Both the position numbers and the translations under genes were made by a program. The notes below the pieces were generated by a model that saw only the letters and a program-made list of their open reading frames with translations, was not told where the DNA came from and searched no databases. A stretch of DNA of 64,000 bases from JAHJQQ01 sp963737555 (GTDB lineage: Bacteria > Pseudomonadota > Gammaproteobacteria > Thiohalobacterales > Thiohalobacteraceae), in NCBI GenBank assembly GCA_963737555.1, contig CAVTTB010000009.1, positions 1 through 64,000 on the forward strand, in the 5' to 3' direction. The stretch's first letter is position 1. The number at the start of each line of letters is the position of its first letter. Below, piece after piece: positions 45,690 through 55,981 of the stretch.

Positions 45690-46956
45690 ATGCCATTTCG
45701 CATTGCACTAAGCGGTCTGAACGCAGCGTCGTCGGATCTTAAGGTTACCGGTAACAACATCGCCAACGCCAGCACCAACGGTTTCAAATCGTCACGTGCC
45801 GAGTTCGCCGATGTCTATGCAACCTCGCTCGGCGGCGTCAGCGATACCGCCGTCGGCGGCGGTGTGCGCCTGGCGCGTGTCGCGCAGCAGTTCGCCCAGG
45901 GCAATATCGAGTTCACCAACAACAATCTCGATCTTGCGACCAACGGCGAAGGCTTCTTCGTACTCAATGACAACGGTTCGCGAGTGTACTCGCGCGCCGG
46001 CGCCTTCAGTATCGATCGTGACGGCTATGTCGTGAACAGCAACGGGCAGCAGTTGCAGGTGTTCACGCCCATCGGCGGCAGTTCGACAGCCTTCAATACC
46101 GGTTCGCTGTCCGATCTGCAGATCTCGCTGACGCGAAGGCGCGCCCAATCCGACCTCCTAGTGTCGAAATGGCATTGAACATGGATGCCAGCAGCACCAG
46201 CGCCGGTGCGATTGCCGCATTCGACCCGGCGGTGCCGAGCACCTACAACTATTCCACATCCTACACGATCTACGATTCGCTGGGTTCTCAGCACACGTCC
46301 ACCATGTATTTCCTCAAGGACAATGCCGCCGCGAATACCTGGCACACGTTGGCTGTATGCGGATAATGGCACCACCAGCACCAACGTGACCGACGGCGGT
46401 AACGCCTATTCGACGCTGGCCTTCAATAGCGATGGCAGTCTGGCACACGGTCAACGGCGCGGCGACCACCTCCGTGACCTACGATGCCCTGGCGATGACC
46501 AACGGTGCGGCCAATGTCACGCTGACGCAGGACTATGCCGATCTGACGCAGTTCGGCGGTGATTTCGCCGTGAATTCACTGTTTCAGGACGGCTATGCCA
46601 CGGGCCGCTTGACGGGCCTGGATATCGCCGACACCGGTGTGGTGTCGGCACGTTATACCAACGGTCAGTCGACCGCCTTGGGCAAGATTGCGCTCGCCAA
46701 CTTCGCCAACGTGCAGGGCCTGCGGCAGTTGGGTGACACCAACTGGGCGGAGACCTTCAGTTCCGGTGGCGCGCTGGTCGGCGAGGCGGGTACTGCGAGC
46801 TTCGGTCTGGTTCAGTCGGGCGCCTTGGAATCGTCCAACGTCGATATCGCCGAGCAATTGATCAACCTGATTACCGCGCAGCGTAACTTCCAGGCCAACT
46901 CGCAGGTCATCAGTACCGCCGACACGATCACTCAGACCATCATCAACATCCGCTGA
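45690..46956 (+). CDS. flgE: FlgE, flagellar hook protein (four frame breaks)
   Basis: N terminus MPFRIALSGLNAASSDLKVT with NNIANASTNGFK. C terminus SGALESSNVDIAEQLINLIT (about 20 residues) and QVISTADTITQTIINIR. Extra bases at about 46134, 46159, 46358 and 46443 break the frame in the middle. Removing them restores ISLTEGAPNPT, SVEMALNMDASS, LAVADNGTTSTN and GSLHTVNGAATT, giving 420 aa, typical for FlgE. It polymerises into the hook. Confidence 0.9.
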
Positions 46957-46978
46957 TAGCTGAACTCGGAGCATAACC

Positions 46979-47719
46979 ATGGACCGCATGTTGTACATCG
47001 CCGCCGACGGAGCCAGCCAGATTCAAAAGGCTCAGGCGGTCAATGCGAACAATCTGGCGAATGTCAGCACCACCGGCTTCAAGGCGCAGTTCGATATGTT
47101 GCGCTCCTTGCCGGTGTACGGTCCGGGTTATGCCAGCCGGGTTCACAGTCAGGTCGAGATGTCGGGTGTGGATCCGAGCGCGGGTGCGCTGATGGCCACC
47201 GGTCGCGGTCTGGACATTGCCGTCAACGGCAACGGCTGGATCGCCGTCCAGGCGCCCGATGGCGGCGAGGCCTACACGCGTGCCGGTGACCTGCGTGTTT
47301 CTGCAACCGGGATTCTCGAAACCGGCACCGGTCTTGCGGTGTTGGGTGATGGCGGGCCGATTTCGATTCCGGATGCGCAGGAGTTGGAAATCGGCACAGA
47401 CGGCACGGTGTCGGTGTTGCCGACCGGGCAGGCGGCAACGACGCTGGCGGTGGTCGGCCGTATCAAACTGGTGAACATCGACCCGGGCGATATGGAAAAG
47501 GGTGAAGACGGGTTGTTGCGCCAACGTGGTGGCGGCACCGCTGAACCGGATGCCAGCGTGCGCATCGCCAGCGGTGTGCTGGAATCCTCGAACGTGAATT
47601 CCGTCGAGGCAATGACCACCATGATTCAACTGGCGCGCCAATTCGAGGCCCAGGTCAAACTGATGAAAGTGGCTGAGGAAAACGACGCCGCCTCAGCCAA
47701 ATTGATGAGTATCGGTTAA
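46979..47719 (+). CDS. flgF: FlgF, flagellar proximal rod protein
   Basis: 246 aa, uninterrupted. N terminus MDRMLYIAADGASQIQKAQ and NANNLANVSTTGFKA; central NGNGWIAVQAPDGGEAYTRAGD; C terminus ESSNVNSVEAMTTMIQLARQ. Starts 22 bases after flgE. Confidence 0.96.
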   Translation: MDRMLYIAADGASQIQKAQAVNANNLANVSTTGFKAQFDMLRSLPVYGPGYASRVHSQVEMSGVDPSAGALMATGRGLDIAVNGNGWIAVQAPDGGEAYTRAGDLRVSATGILETGTGLAVLGDGGPISIPDAQELEIGTDGTVSVLPTGQAATTLAVVGRIKLVNIDPGDMEKGEDGLLRQRGGGTAEPDASVRIASGVLESSNVNSVEAMTTMIQLARQFEAQVKLMKVAEENDAASAKLMSIG

Positions 47720-47757
47720 CGCTGGCTCGATTCACGGGCGGGTAAGGAGAGCGACAA

Positions 47758-48546
47758 ATGAATAAGGCGATGTGGATAGCGATGACCGGCTTGGAGGCGC
47801 AGCAGACGCGCATGAGCGTCATCTCCAATAATCTGGCCAACGTCAACACCATGGGTTTCAAGCGCGACCGCGCGGTGTTCGAAGACTTGCTGTATCAGAC
47901 GGTACGGCAGCCGGGCGCGCAATCCTCGCAGGATACGCAACTGCCCTCGGGTTTGATGACCGGTACCGGCGTCCGCACGGTCGCCACCGAGAAATTGCAC
48001 ACCCAGGGCAACATCGTGCAGACCAACAACAGTCTGGATGTCGCCATTCAGGGGCGCGGCTTCATGCAGGTGCAGATGCCGGATGGTTCGCTCGGCCTAT
48101 ACCCGCGACGGCGCGTTTGCAGATCGACTCCACCGGTCAGTTGGTCACGGCGTCGGGTTATCTGATCGATCCGGCCATGACGATTCCGGACAACGCGCAG
48201 AGTGTGACCATCGGCAGCGACGGTACGGTGTACGGTGGCGATTCAAGGTCAGGCCGCGCCGAGTCAAATCGGCACGCTGCAGTTGGCGGATTTCGTCAAT
48301 CCGTCCGGCCTGCAGCCTATCGGTCAGAACCTGTTTATCGAGACCGCCTCCAGTGGTTCGCCGAGCACAGGCAATCCGGGGCTGAATGGTTTGGGTTCAC
48401 TGGTGCAGGGCGCGTTGGAAACTTCCAACGTCAATGTCGTTGAAGAGCTGGTCAACATGATCGAGGCGCAACGCGCCTACGAAATGAATTCCAAGGCGAT
48501 CTCGACCTCGGATCAGATGCTCCAGTTCGTCACCAATAACCTTTGA
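47758..48546 (+). CDS. flgG: FlgG, flagellar distal rod protein (three frame breaks)
   Basis: Starts MNKAMWIAMTGLEAQQTRM with ISNNLANVNTMGFKRD. Extra bases at about 48094, 48119 and 48234 cut the frame. After correction the centre reads SLAYTRDGAFQIDSTGQ and VYVAIQGQAAPSQIG, and the protein is 261 aa, against about 260 in other FlgG. The C terminus has ALETSNVNVVEELVNMIEAQ and RAYEMNSKAISTSDQML. All three changes are in one direction and cancel to a full codon. Confidence 0.92.
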
Positions 48547-48573
48547 TGAATAGCGCCGGGACGGGTAAGCGTC

Positions 48574-49297
48574 ATGATTAGATTCTCGATCGACAAGGCA
48601 ACGCACGCGCTTATCGGTGCCGTTGCGATACTGACCCTGCTGAGCGGCTGCGCCAGTCTGCAGCAGCCCTCGGCCGATTACCGGCCGGCGTATCCGGCGG
48701 TGAGCGTGCCGCCGCCGCAGACCGGTGGCGGTATCTATCAGGCCGGCTACAGTCAGGCCCTGTTCGAAGATCTCAAGGCGCGGCGCATCGGCGATACCAT
48801 CACCGTCGTACTGCAGGAACGCACCCAGGCCAGCAAAGACGCCAAGACCGAAACCTCGAAAGACAACACCGTCAGCATCGACAACCCGACGCTGCTGGGT
48901 TCGGAACTCAAGTTCGACACGCCGCTGCTGCCGCACAGCGATGATCGCTCCAGCAACCTGGGCACAAGTCTGGGTTCGAGTCAGGAATTCGATGGCGAGG
49001 GCAGCAGCAGCCAGGGCAACAGCCTGAGCGGCAACATCACCGTGACGGTGATCGATGTGCTGCCCAACGGCAATCTGATGGTGCGCGGCGAGAAGTGGCT
49101 GACGCTCAATCAGGGCGACGAATACATCCAGATCTCCGGCATCGTGCGCCCCGTCGACGTGCGCTGCCGATAACACCGTGCTGTCCGGTCAGGTGGCGGA
49201 TGCACGCATCACATACAGCGGCAAGGGCTTTGTCGCGGACTCCAACAAGATGGGCTGGCTATCCCGCTTCTTCGCCAGCGCGCTGTGGCCGTTCTGA
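48574..49297 (+). CDS. flgH: FlgH, L-ring lipoprotein (frameshifted near the end)
   Basis: Signal peptide with lipobox LLSGCASLQ. Family motifs include DLKARRIGDTITVVLQE, NGNLMVRGEKWLTLNQGDEY (20 residues) and ISGIVRP. An extra T at about 49165 leads to an early TAA. The corrected end reads ADNTVLSGQVADARITYSG, then KGFVADSNKMGWLSRFF and ALWPF, giving 240 aa. FlgH forms the outer-membrane L ring. Confidence 0.92.
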
Positions 49298-49312
49298 TGT
49301 GGTTATGTGAGC

Positions 49313-49400
49313 GCTGGATGATCAGCGTAGCGGAATCCAGCGGCGACGGACGTCTCACGGGTTACGGCCCTGCGAAGCCTGCATCCGGGCTACGAATACA
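49313..49400. repeat. Degenerate dyad repeat in the flgH-flgI gap
   Basis: The gap holds GCGTAGCGGAATCCAGCG on the left and GCATCCGGGCTACG on the right, with GGGTTACGGCCC between. These resemble the ends of a dispersed GTAGCCCGGAT/GCGGAATCCGGG-type repeat (from memory), and the arms pair only partly. It sits inside an otherwise tight operon. Confidence 0.4.
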
Positions 49401-49412
49401 GAGGACAAAAAT

Positions 49413-50526
49413 ATGATTCGCAATCTACACATACTGATGCTGATGGGGCTCCTGGCGCTGAGCAGCACCCAGGTGTACGCCGATCGTGTGAAAGATCTGG
49501 CCACCGTCGCCGGTGTGCGCAGTAACCAACTGGTCGGTTACGGTCTGATCGTCGGTCTCAACGGTACCGGTGACCAGACCAGTCAGACGCCGTTCACGGT
49601 GCAGAGCATCAAGAACATGCTCAACCAGTTCGGCATCACCGTGCCACCGAATGTGAATCCGCAATTGAAGAATGTCGCCGCGGTGTCGTTGAGCGCGACG
49701 CTGCCGGCGTTTGCCAAACCGGGACAGACCATCGATATCACCGCCTCCTCGATCGGCAATGCCAAGAGTCTGCGCGGCGGTACGTTGTTGATGGCACCGT
49801 TGCGCGGTGCCGACGGTCAGGTCTACGCCATCGCACAGGGCAATCTGGTGGTGAGCGGACTCACGGCCGACGGCAGCGACGGTTCGAATGTCACCGTCAA
49901 CGTGCCGAGTGTCGGTCGCATCCCCAACGGCGCGACGGTCGAGCGCGCGGTGGCCAATCCGTTCATGGCCGGCGATCACTTGGTGTTGAATCTGCACGCG
50001 TCGGATTTCACCACGGCGAATCGTCTGGCCGAATCCATCAACTCGACCATGGGTCCGGGCACGGCGCAGCCGATCGATGCCACCAGCGTGCAGGTCAATG
50101 CGCCGCGCGATGCAGGACAGCGCGTGGCCTATGTGTCCATGCTGGAGAATCTGGAATTGGAACCGGGCGATGCGCCGGCGCGCGTGGTGGTGAATTCGCG
50201 CACCGGCACGGTCGTGATCGGTTTGCATGTGCGGATACTGCCGGTGGCGGTCGCGCACGGCAGTCTGACCGTAACGGTTACCGAAGATGTGCAGGTCAGT
50301 CAGCCGGGGGCGTTTGCCGAGGTGGGCGATACCGCGGTGACACCGTCGAGTACGCGTGGATGTCGCTGAAGAACCGGCGAGCATGTTCCTGATCAAAAAG
50401 GGCGTCACCCTCAACGATATCGTCATGGGCGTGAATCGCGTCGGCGCCGCGCCCAGCGATCTGGTCGCGATCCTGGAAGCACTCAAGGAAGCCGGGGCGC
50501 TGCGGGCCGAGTTGATTATCCTCTAG
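49413..50526 (+). CDS. flgI: FlgI, P-ring protein (frameshifted near the end)
   Basis: Signal peptide ends at about residue 23 (STQVYA), followed by DRVKDLATVAGVRSNQLVG and YGLIVGLNGTGDQT. An extra base at about 50355 breaks VTPSST from VDVAEEPASMF. The corrected C terminus IKKGVTLNDIVMGVNRVGA through ALRAELIIL ends at 50526. Corrected length is 370 aa, normal. FlgI forms the periplasmic P ring with FlgA as chaperone. Confidence 0.94.
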
Positions 50527-50538
50527 GCCTGTGCCGAT

Positions 50539-51503
50539 ATGACCGCCGCCATCGATACCAACCTCTACGCCGACCCGCAAGGGCTGGCGCAGCTGCGTCA
50601 GCAGGTGCGTGCGGAGGGCGATGAGCGCTCGCCGGAAACACTGCGTAAAGTCGCTGGTCAATTCGAGGCGCTGTTCGTGCAGCAGATACTCAAGTCCATG
50701 CGCGATTCGACCCTCAACGAGGGTTTGATGGACAACGAGCAGACCAAACTCTATCAGGGCATGTTCGATCAGCAGATTTCTCTGGAGATGACGCGCGGCA
50801 AGGGCCTGGGACTGGCGGACATGCTGGTCCGGCAACTCGGCGGCGGCGACAGTGCGGCCAAGGCGCCGGACAAGATACGTGAACCGGTCGATCCGTTCCT
50901 CGGGCCGGCAATGGCCGCACGGCGTCCGCCACCGCTGGCGTATGGGCAGGCGCGCGCAACGACGGCGACGTCCCTCGTGGCAGACGCGCCATCCCTCAAC
51001 GCGAACACGTGCCACCACCGACGTCGCCGACAGATGCACCGCGACGCGAATGGCAGCCCAACAATCAGGCCGAGTTCGTCGCCGAGTTGTGGCCGCATGC
51101 CGAAAGCGCCGCGCGCAAGCTCGGTGTCGATCCGAAGGTGTTGCTCGCGCAAGCGGCGCTGGAAACCGGTTGGGGTCAACACATCATGCAACGTCGCGAT
51201 GGCAGCAGCAGTCATAATTTGTTCGGCATCAAGGCCGACAGCCGTTGGTCGGGCGATCAGGTCAGTCATCGCACCGTGGAATTCCGCCACGGTGTGTTGC
51301 AGCGCGAGCAGGCGAGTTTCCGTGCCTACGCGTCACCTGGGCGCAGCTTGGAAGATTATGCCGAGTTCATTCGTGACAATCCGCGCTATGAAGACGCCGT
51401 CGGCAGTGCCGATCCGCGCCGCTATGTGACTGAACTGCAACGCGCCGGCTATGCCACGGATCCCGCGTATGCGCGCAAAATCATGAATATTTATCAACAG
51501 TGA
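50539..51503 (+). CDS. flgJ: FlgJ, rod cap and peptidoglycan hydrolase (frame break in linker)
   Basis: N-terminal rod-capping domain (about 1-100, VAGQFEALFVQQILKSMRD, TKLYQGMFDQQISLEM) and C-terminal glucosaminidase domain (FVAELWPHAESAARKLGV, catalytic glutamate in AQAALETGWG, HNLFGIKAD). The two halves are in different frames; the switch lies in the low-conservation linker (about 50920-51005) and needs one lost or two extra bases. Length about 320 aa. FlgJ opens the cell wall for the rod. Confidence 0.9.
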
Positions 51504-51579
51504 CGAGTTTCAATACGCGGTTGCCACGGCTCAATTCGAGCAGCGTCAGGCCGCTACAAAGGCACAGGAGGTGTCCGTT

Positions 51580-51648
51580 ATGGACGCACAGCCGAATACA
51601 CTGTCCGACTCAGTTGATCTCGCATCCTTGTACGGCGGGGAGGGCTAG
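51580..51648 (+). CDS. Possible 22-residue ORF coupled to flgK
   Basis: ATG 51580 is preceded at 7 bases by a full AGGAGGTG ribosome site (51566-51573). The peptide is MDAQPNTLSDSVDLASLYGG plus EG, and its TAG ends 2 bases before the flgK ATG. The same frame is open, without a start codon, back to near the end of flgJ. It could be a leader peptide helping flgK translation, or the remnant of a longer gene. No similarity recognised. Confidence 0.35.
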   Translation: MDAQPNTLSDSVDLASLYGGEG

Positions 51649-51650
51649 TC

Positions 51651-53592
51651 ATGGCAGGCGGCGTTTTGGGTACGGCAACGTCGGGTCTTCTGGCGTTTCA
51701 GCGTTCCTTGAGTACCACGGGACACAATATCGCCAACGCCAGCACGCCAGGCTACAGTCGCCAGCGGGTCGAAGTCGGTACCCAGACGCCGCAGAGCAGC
51801 GGCGCTGGATACATCGGCACCGGTGTGAAGGGCACGACAGTCACGCGCATGTATGACCAGTTTCTGGTGGACCGTGTCCGCACCAGCACCGCGTCGGTCA
51901 ACAGTCTGGATATCTATAGTCAATACGCCAGTCGCGTTGCCGATTTGCTGGGTGATGCCGATGCCGGTCTCAATGGCAGCCTGGAAACGTTTTTCAATTC
52001 CATGCAGACGCTGGCGAACGATCCTACCTCGATTCCTGCGCGGCAATTGGTGTTGTCCGAGGGGCAGGGGCTGGTGGCACGCTTCCAATACTTGGACGAT
52101 CAACTCCGCAACACGCGCAAAGAAGTCAATGGTCAGCTCGGTACGATGGTTCAGGAAGTGAACACCCTTAGCCAGGGTATCGCCGATATCAATAAGGAAA
52201 TCGTCGTTGCCATCGGTCGTTCCGGCGGTCAACCGCCCAACGACTTGCTGGATACGCGCGATCGGCTTTTGGATGAACTGTCCGCCCTGGTTTCGGTATC
52301 ACGCGTGCAGCAGGACGACGGTGCAATGAACGTGTTCATTGGCAACGGCCAGTCGCTGGTCACGGGTTACAATGCCGCCACGTTGAGTGTGCAGGGCGAT
52401 GGCTTCGATGCCACTGAAATGAACATTATGTATACCGTCGGTAGCGTGTCATCAGACATCACGGCCAATATCAGTGGCGGCAAGCTCGGCGGTCTGCTGA
52501 GTCTCCGCGATGAAGTGCTGGACGCGGCGCAAAATGCCTTGGGGCGCATCGCCGTGGTGTTGGGTACCGAACTGAATGCGCAACATGGCCAGGGCATGGA
52601 TCTCGATGGCAATCTGGGCGGCGATTTGTTCAGCCTGGGTACGCCGCAGGTCAGTGGCAATACCCTCAACACCGGTACCGGCACGGTGACGGCCAGCTTC
52701 GATAACGCGACGATCAACGCGTTGACGATCGAAGGATTACATCATCAGTTACGACGGCGCGGCCTGGAATCTGACCGATGCGGACGGCAATGCCGTGACC
52801 ATGGCGGGTGCCGGCACGGTTGCCTCGCCGTTCAATGTCGATGGGTTGAATATCGTTGTTGGTGGAGCACCGGCCGCGGGCGACCGCTACATGATTCGCC
52901 CAACGCGCGCGGCGGCCGACGATATCGACGTGGCGATCAGCAATGTGCGCGCCATCGCGGCGGCCGCGCCGGTACAGCTCACCGAGGCGACCAATGCCAG
53001 CGGACTGCCGACCAACGCCGGCACGGGCCGGCTTGCGTATAGCGGTGTCAGCAGCGGATTTACCGCCTTGGCGGGCAACATCACGCTTACCTTCAACAGC
53101 GCAACCAACGAACTCAGCTACACAGACGGCGGGGCGGTCAACGGCACGTTGGCATACAACCCGGCCACCGACAGCGGTACCAGCTTTGCGCTGGCCGGCG
53201 TGAATTTCACCGTGACGGGCACGCCGACCAACGGCGATTCATTCGTGCTTGGCAACAACACCAGCGGCAGCGGCGACAATTCCAACGCGCTGCTGTTGGC
53301 CGGATTGCAGACCGGGTTGACCGTCGAAAACGGTACGACGAATTTTCAGGGCGCCTATGCGCAGGTGATTGCGGACGTGGGCACCAAGGCGCGCCAGGCC
53401 GATATCGGCCATACGGTACAGCAGGCCATGTTACGTCAGGCACAGGGAGACAGGGACGCCTTATCGGGTGTGAACCTGGACGAAGAGGCGGCCAATCTGT
53501 TGCGTTTCCAGCAGGCCTATCAAGCCATGGCCCAGGTCGTCACCGTGGCGGATTCCATGTTCCAAGCTTTGCTGTCTGCGGTGCGGAGGTAA
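51651..53592 (+). CDS. flgK: FlgK, hook-associated protein 1 (frameshifted)
   Basis: N terminus GTATSGLLAFQRSLSTTGHN and IANASTPGYSRQRVE; C terminus VNLDEEAANLLRFQQAYQA and MAQVVTVADSMFQALLS. An extra G at about 52734 shifts the frame after ALTIE; the corrected text continues DYIISYDGAAWNLTDADGN. Length 646 aa, with a long variable middle region rich in G, N and T. FlgK joins the hook to the filament. Confidence 0.93.
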
Positions 53593-53598
53593 TTAGCC

Positions 53599-54501
53599 AT
53601 GCGTATAGCGACAATGCAGGTGTTCCAGAGCGGGCTTAATTCGATGCTCGATCAGCAGGCGCGCGTCTATAAGACACAGCTGCAATTATCTACCGGCAAA
53701 CAGTTTGCGAGTCCCGCGGATAATCCGACGGCGGCGGCGCAGGTGTTGGGGCTGAACGAGACGCTCTCCATCACCGGGCAGTACAAGGCCAATATCGATT
53801 CCGCAAGGTCGCGGTTGGAACTGTCGGACACGGCGCTGGGTACCGCTGTGAATGTGTTGCAGCGGGCGCGCGAATTGGCGGTGCGTGGCCTGAACGGCTC
53901 GCTGGGGGCGGATGAGCGCAGAATGGTTGCCCAGGAAGTTCGGCAATTGGGCAATGAGATGATGGCGCTGGCGAATTCGCAGGACGGCAACGGTGATTAT
54001 ATGTATGCCGGCAGTCGCGTTCAGGGTACACCCTTCAGTGACAACGGCAGCGGCACCTTCAGCTACGCAGGCGATCAGGTGCAACGCCAAATCCAGATCG
54101 GTGCTGGACGCCAGATTGCAGACAGTGATTCGGGCCTCGATGTGTTCATGAAGGTGCCCAGTACGGCCGGCGGTTACGAGGATGTTTTCTCCACACTCTA
54201 TACGCTGGCTACCGACCTGGAAGCCAATACGCCGCAGCTCGACAGTCTTGCTCAGCTCGACAATGGCATGGAGCATCTGCTCCAGGTCCGCGCCAGTGTC
54301 GGCTCGCGGCTCAATTCCATCGACAATCAGGAAGAGATCAATGGCTTTCTGGAAGTTCAACTGGCAAGTGTGCGCTCAAAGGTTCAGGACCTGGATATTG
54401 CCGAGGCCTATAGCCGCCTGACTCAAGAGACCTTGGTCCTGCAATCCGCGCAGGCGGCCTATTCGCGGGTCGCTGGTTTGTCGTTGTTCAATTACTTGTA
54501 A
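53599..54501 (+). CDS. flgL: FlgL, hook-associated protein 3
   Basis: 300 aa, uninterrupted. N terminus MRIATMQVFQSGLNSMLDQQ, then LSTGKQFASPADNPTAAAQV; C terminus LDIAEAYSRLTQETLVLQSA and ending LSLFNYL. Starts 6 bases after flgK. It is the last flagellar gene of the operon here; flagellin genes are not in the window. Confidence 0.95.
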   Translation: MRIATMQVFQSGLNSMLDQQARVYKTQLQLSTGKQFASPADNPTAAAQVLGLNETLSITGQYKANIDSARSRLELSDTALGTAVNVLQRARELAVRGLNGSLGADERRMVAQEVRQLGNEMMALANSQDGNGDYMYAGSRVQGTPFSDNGSGTFSYAGDQVQRQIQIGAGRQIADSDSGLDVFMKVPSTAGGYEDVFSTLYTLATDLEANTPQLDSLAQLDNGMEHLLQVRASVGSRLNSIDNQEEINGFLEVQLASVRSKVQDLDIAEAYSRLTQETLVLQSAQAAYSRVAGLSLFNYL

Positions 54502-54764
54502 TTATTGCGCGTCACCGCGATCTGAATCGGCACCACTCGCGTCCGCTGCCAATCGGCGACTGGTCTTTAACCTTGCAGAAGCTATGCATCGGGCGCGGTT
54601 GCGAGCAGCACCGATCCCGGTTAGCATCCGCAGACGCATCGCTAACGACTTGTGCAGCCGAAGGATTTCTTGCTCAGTGGAGGTTAGGCGCGGCGGCTGG
54701 GCAGGGCACCTCCGCGCTGTGGGGGTCGGCAAAGAACATAATCGAGCGGTAAGTGGGGCAGTTG
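54502..54764. other. Intergenic region between flgL and the glycan island
   Basis: 263 bases. No clear terminator, promoter or repeat is seen. An open minus-strand frame (54502-54783) has no ribosome site or known motif and I do not call it. The gap marks the border between the flagellar operon and the sugar-modification genes. Confidence 0.4.
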
Positions 54765-55970
54765 ATGACGGGGGAGCCGACAATTCTGCAGTTCAACCCA
54801 GCGGGCGATGACGCGGCCGATTCTGCCAGCACTGCGGAAGGCCGGCCGGCGCCGATGCGTCCCGTTGCCCGGGATCGTTACGCGATCGATGGCCACAAAC
54901 TGATGTACCACCCGCAGCGTGTCTCGCAGTATCTGTCTGCCGTCGATGCTTGGGACAAGGCCAAGGACGTTTACCCTATCTATGTTGAAATGTCGCCGGT
55001 GGGCGCCTGCAACCATCGCTGCACCTTCTGCGCGGTAGATTACATCGGCTACAAATCCATCCGCATGGATACGCGCATGCTGGAGCGGCGCATCCCGGAA
55101 ATGGCAGCGCTCGGCGTCAAGAGCATCATGTTCGCCGGTGAAGGCGAACCGCTGCTGCATACCGATATCACCGAGATCGTGCTGTTTTGCCGCGACGCGG
55201 GCATCGACGTGTCGTTCACCACCAATGCCACGGTCATGCGTGACTATTTTCTGGAGCATGCGCTGCCGCACATCGCCTGGATCAAGGTCTCGCTCAACGC
55301 CGGGACACCAGAGACCTACGCCAAGATCCACCGAACCAAAGCGGCCGATTTCGATAAAGTGGTCGACAATCTGAAGCGCGCGGTGGCCCGTCGGCGTGAA
55401 GCGCAGCTGCACTGCACCATCGGCGCACAGATCCTGCTGCTGCCGGAGAATGCACATGAGATCGAACAGTTGGCCCATCTTTGTCGCGATGAAATCGGTC
55501 TCGACTACCTGGTCGTCAAGCCCTATTCGCAACACCTTTCCAGTTTGACGCGCGAGTACGAGGGCTTGGATTACAGCGCACAAATAGCGCTCGGTCAAAA
55601 TCTCGAATCCCTGAGCACGGACCGTTTCAGTCTCGTTTTTCGCGGCCATGCCATGCAAAAATACAGCGCCGATCAGGAGCGCGGTTATCAGAGTTGCAGC
55701 GCCACACCGTTCTTCTGGGGCTATGTGATGGCCGATGGCGCCGTCTATGGGTGCAGTGCCTACCTGCTCGACGAACGCTTCGCCTATGGCAACTTGAATA
55801 CGCAGACGTTCAAGGAAATCTGGCAGGGCGAGGCGCGGCGTAAAAACTTCGAATATGTCAGGCATGGATTGGATATCAGTGAGTGTCGAAAGAACTGTCG
55901 CATGGATGAAGTGAATCGGTATCTGGCAACATTGCGCGAACAACGCGTGCCACACGTCAACTTCATATAA
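54765..55970 (+). CDS. Radical SAM / SPASM-domain protein (copy 1)
   Basis: 401 aa from ATG 54765. The radical SAM cluster motif is CNHRCTFC (CxxxCxxC), followed by FAGEGEPLLH. The C-terminal cysteines SCSATPFFW, GCSAYL and ECRKNC fit a SPASM/twitch domain holding a second Fe-S cluster. The pre-domain DGHKLMYHPQRV and the C-terminal HVNFI recur in the second copy at 61228. Such enzymes often modify sugars or peptides; the reaction here is unknown. It opens the island and is followed at 11 bases by the epimerase. Confidence 0.85.
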   Translation: MTGEPTILQFNPAGDDAADSASTAEGRPAPMRPVARDRYAIDGHKLMYHPQRVSQYLSAVDAWDKAKDVYPIYVEMSPVGACNHRCTFCAVDYIGYKSIRMDTRMLERRIPEMAALGVKSIMFAGEGEPLLHTDITEIVLFCRDAGIDVSFTTNATVMRDYFLEHALPHIAWIKVSLNAGTPETYAKIHRTKAADFDKVVDNLKRAVARRREAQLHCTIGAQILLLPENAHEIEQLAHLCRDEIGLDYLVVKPYSQHLSSLTREYEGLDYSAQIALGQNLESLSTDRFSLVFRGHAMQKYSADQERGYQSCSATPFFWGYVMADGAVYGCSAYLLDERFAYGNLNTQTFKEIWQGEARRKNFEYVRHGLDISECRKNCRMDEVNRYLATLREQRVPHVNFI

Positions 55971-55981
55971 AGGGTAGATGC

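Noticed and set aside
44546..52743. Truly degenerate, non-functional flagellar genes
   Set aside because: Apart from single extra bases the proteins are fully conserved, and correction restores standard lengths; decay would leave deletions and substitutions too.
54502..54783. 93-residue minus-strand frame after flgL
   Set aside because: No ribosome site, no known motif, and it overlaps the start of the radical SAM gene.
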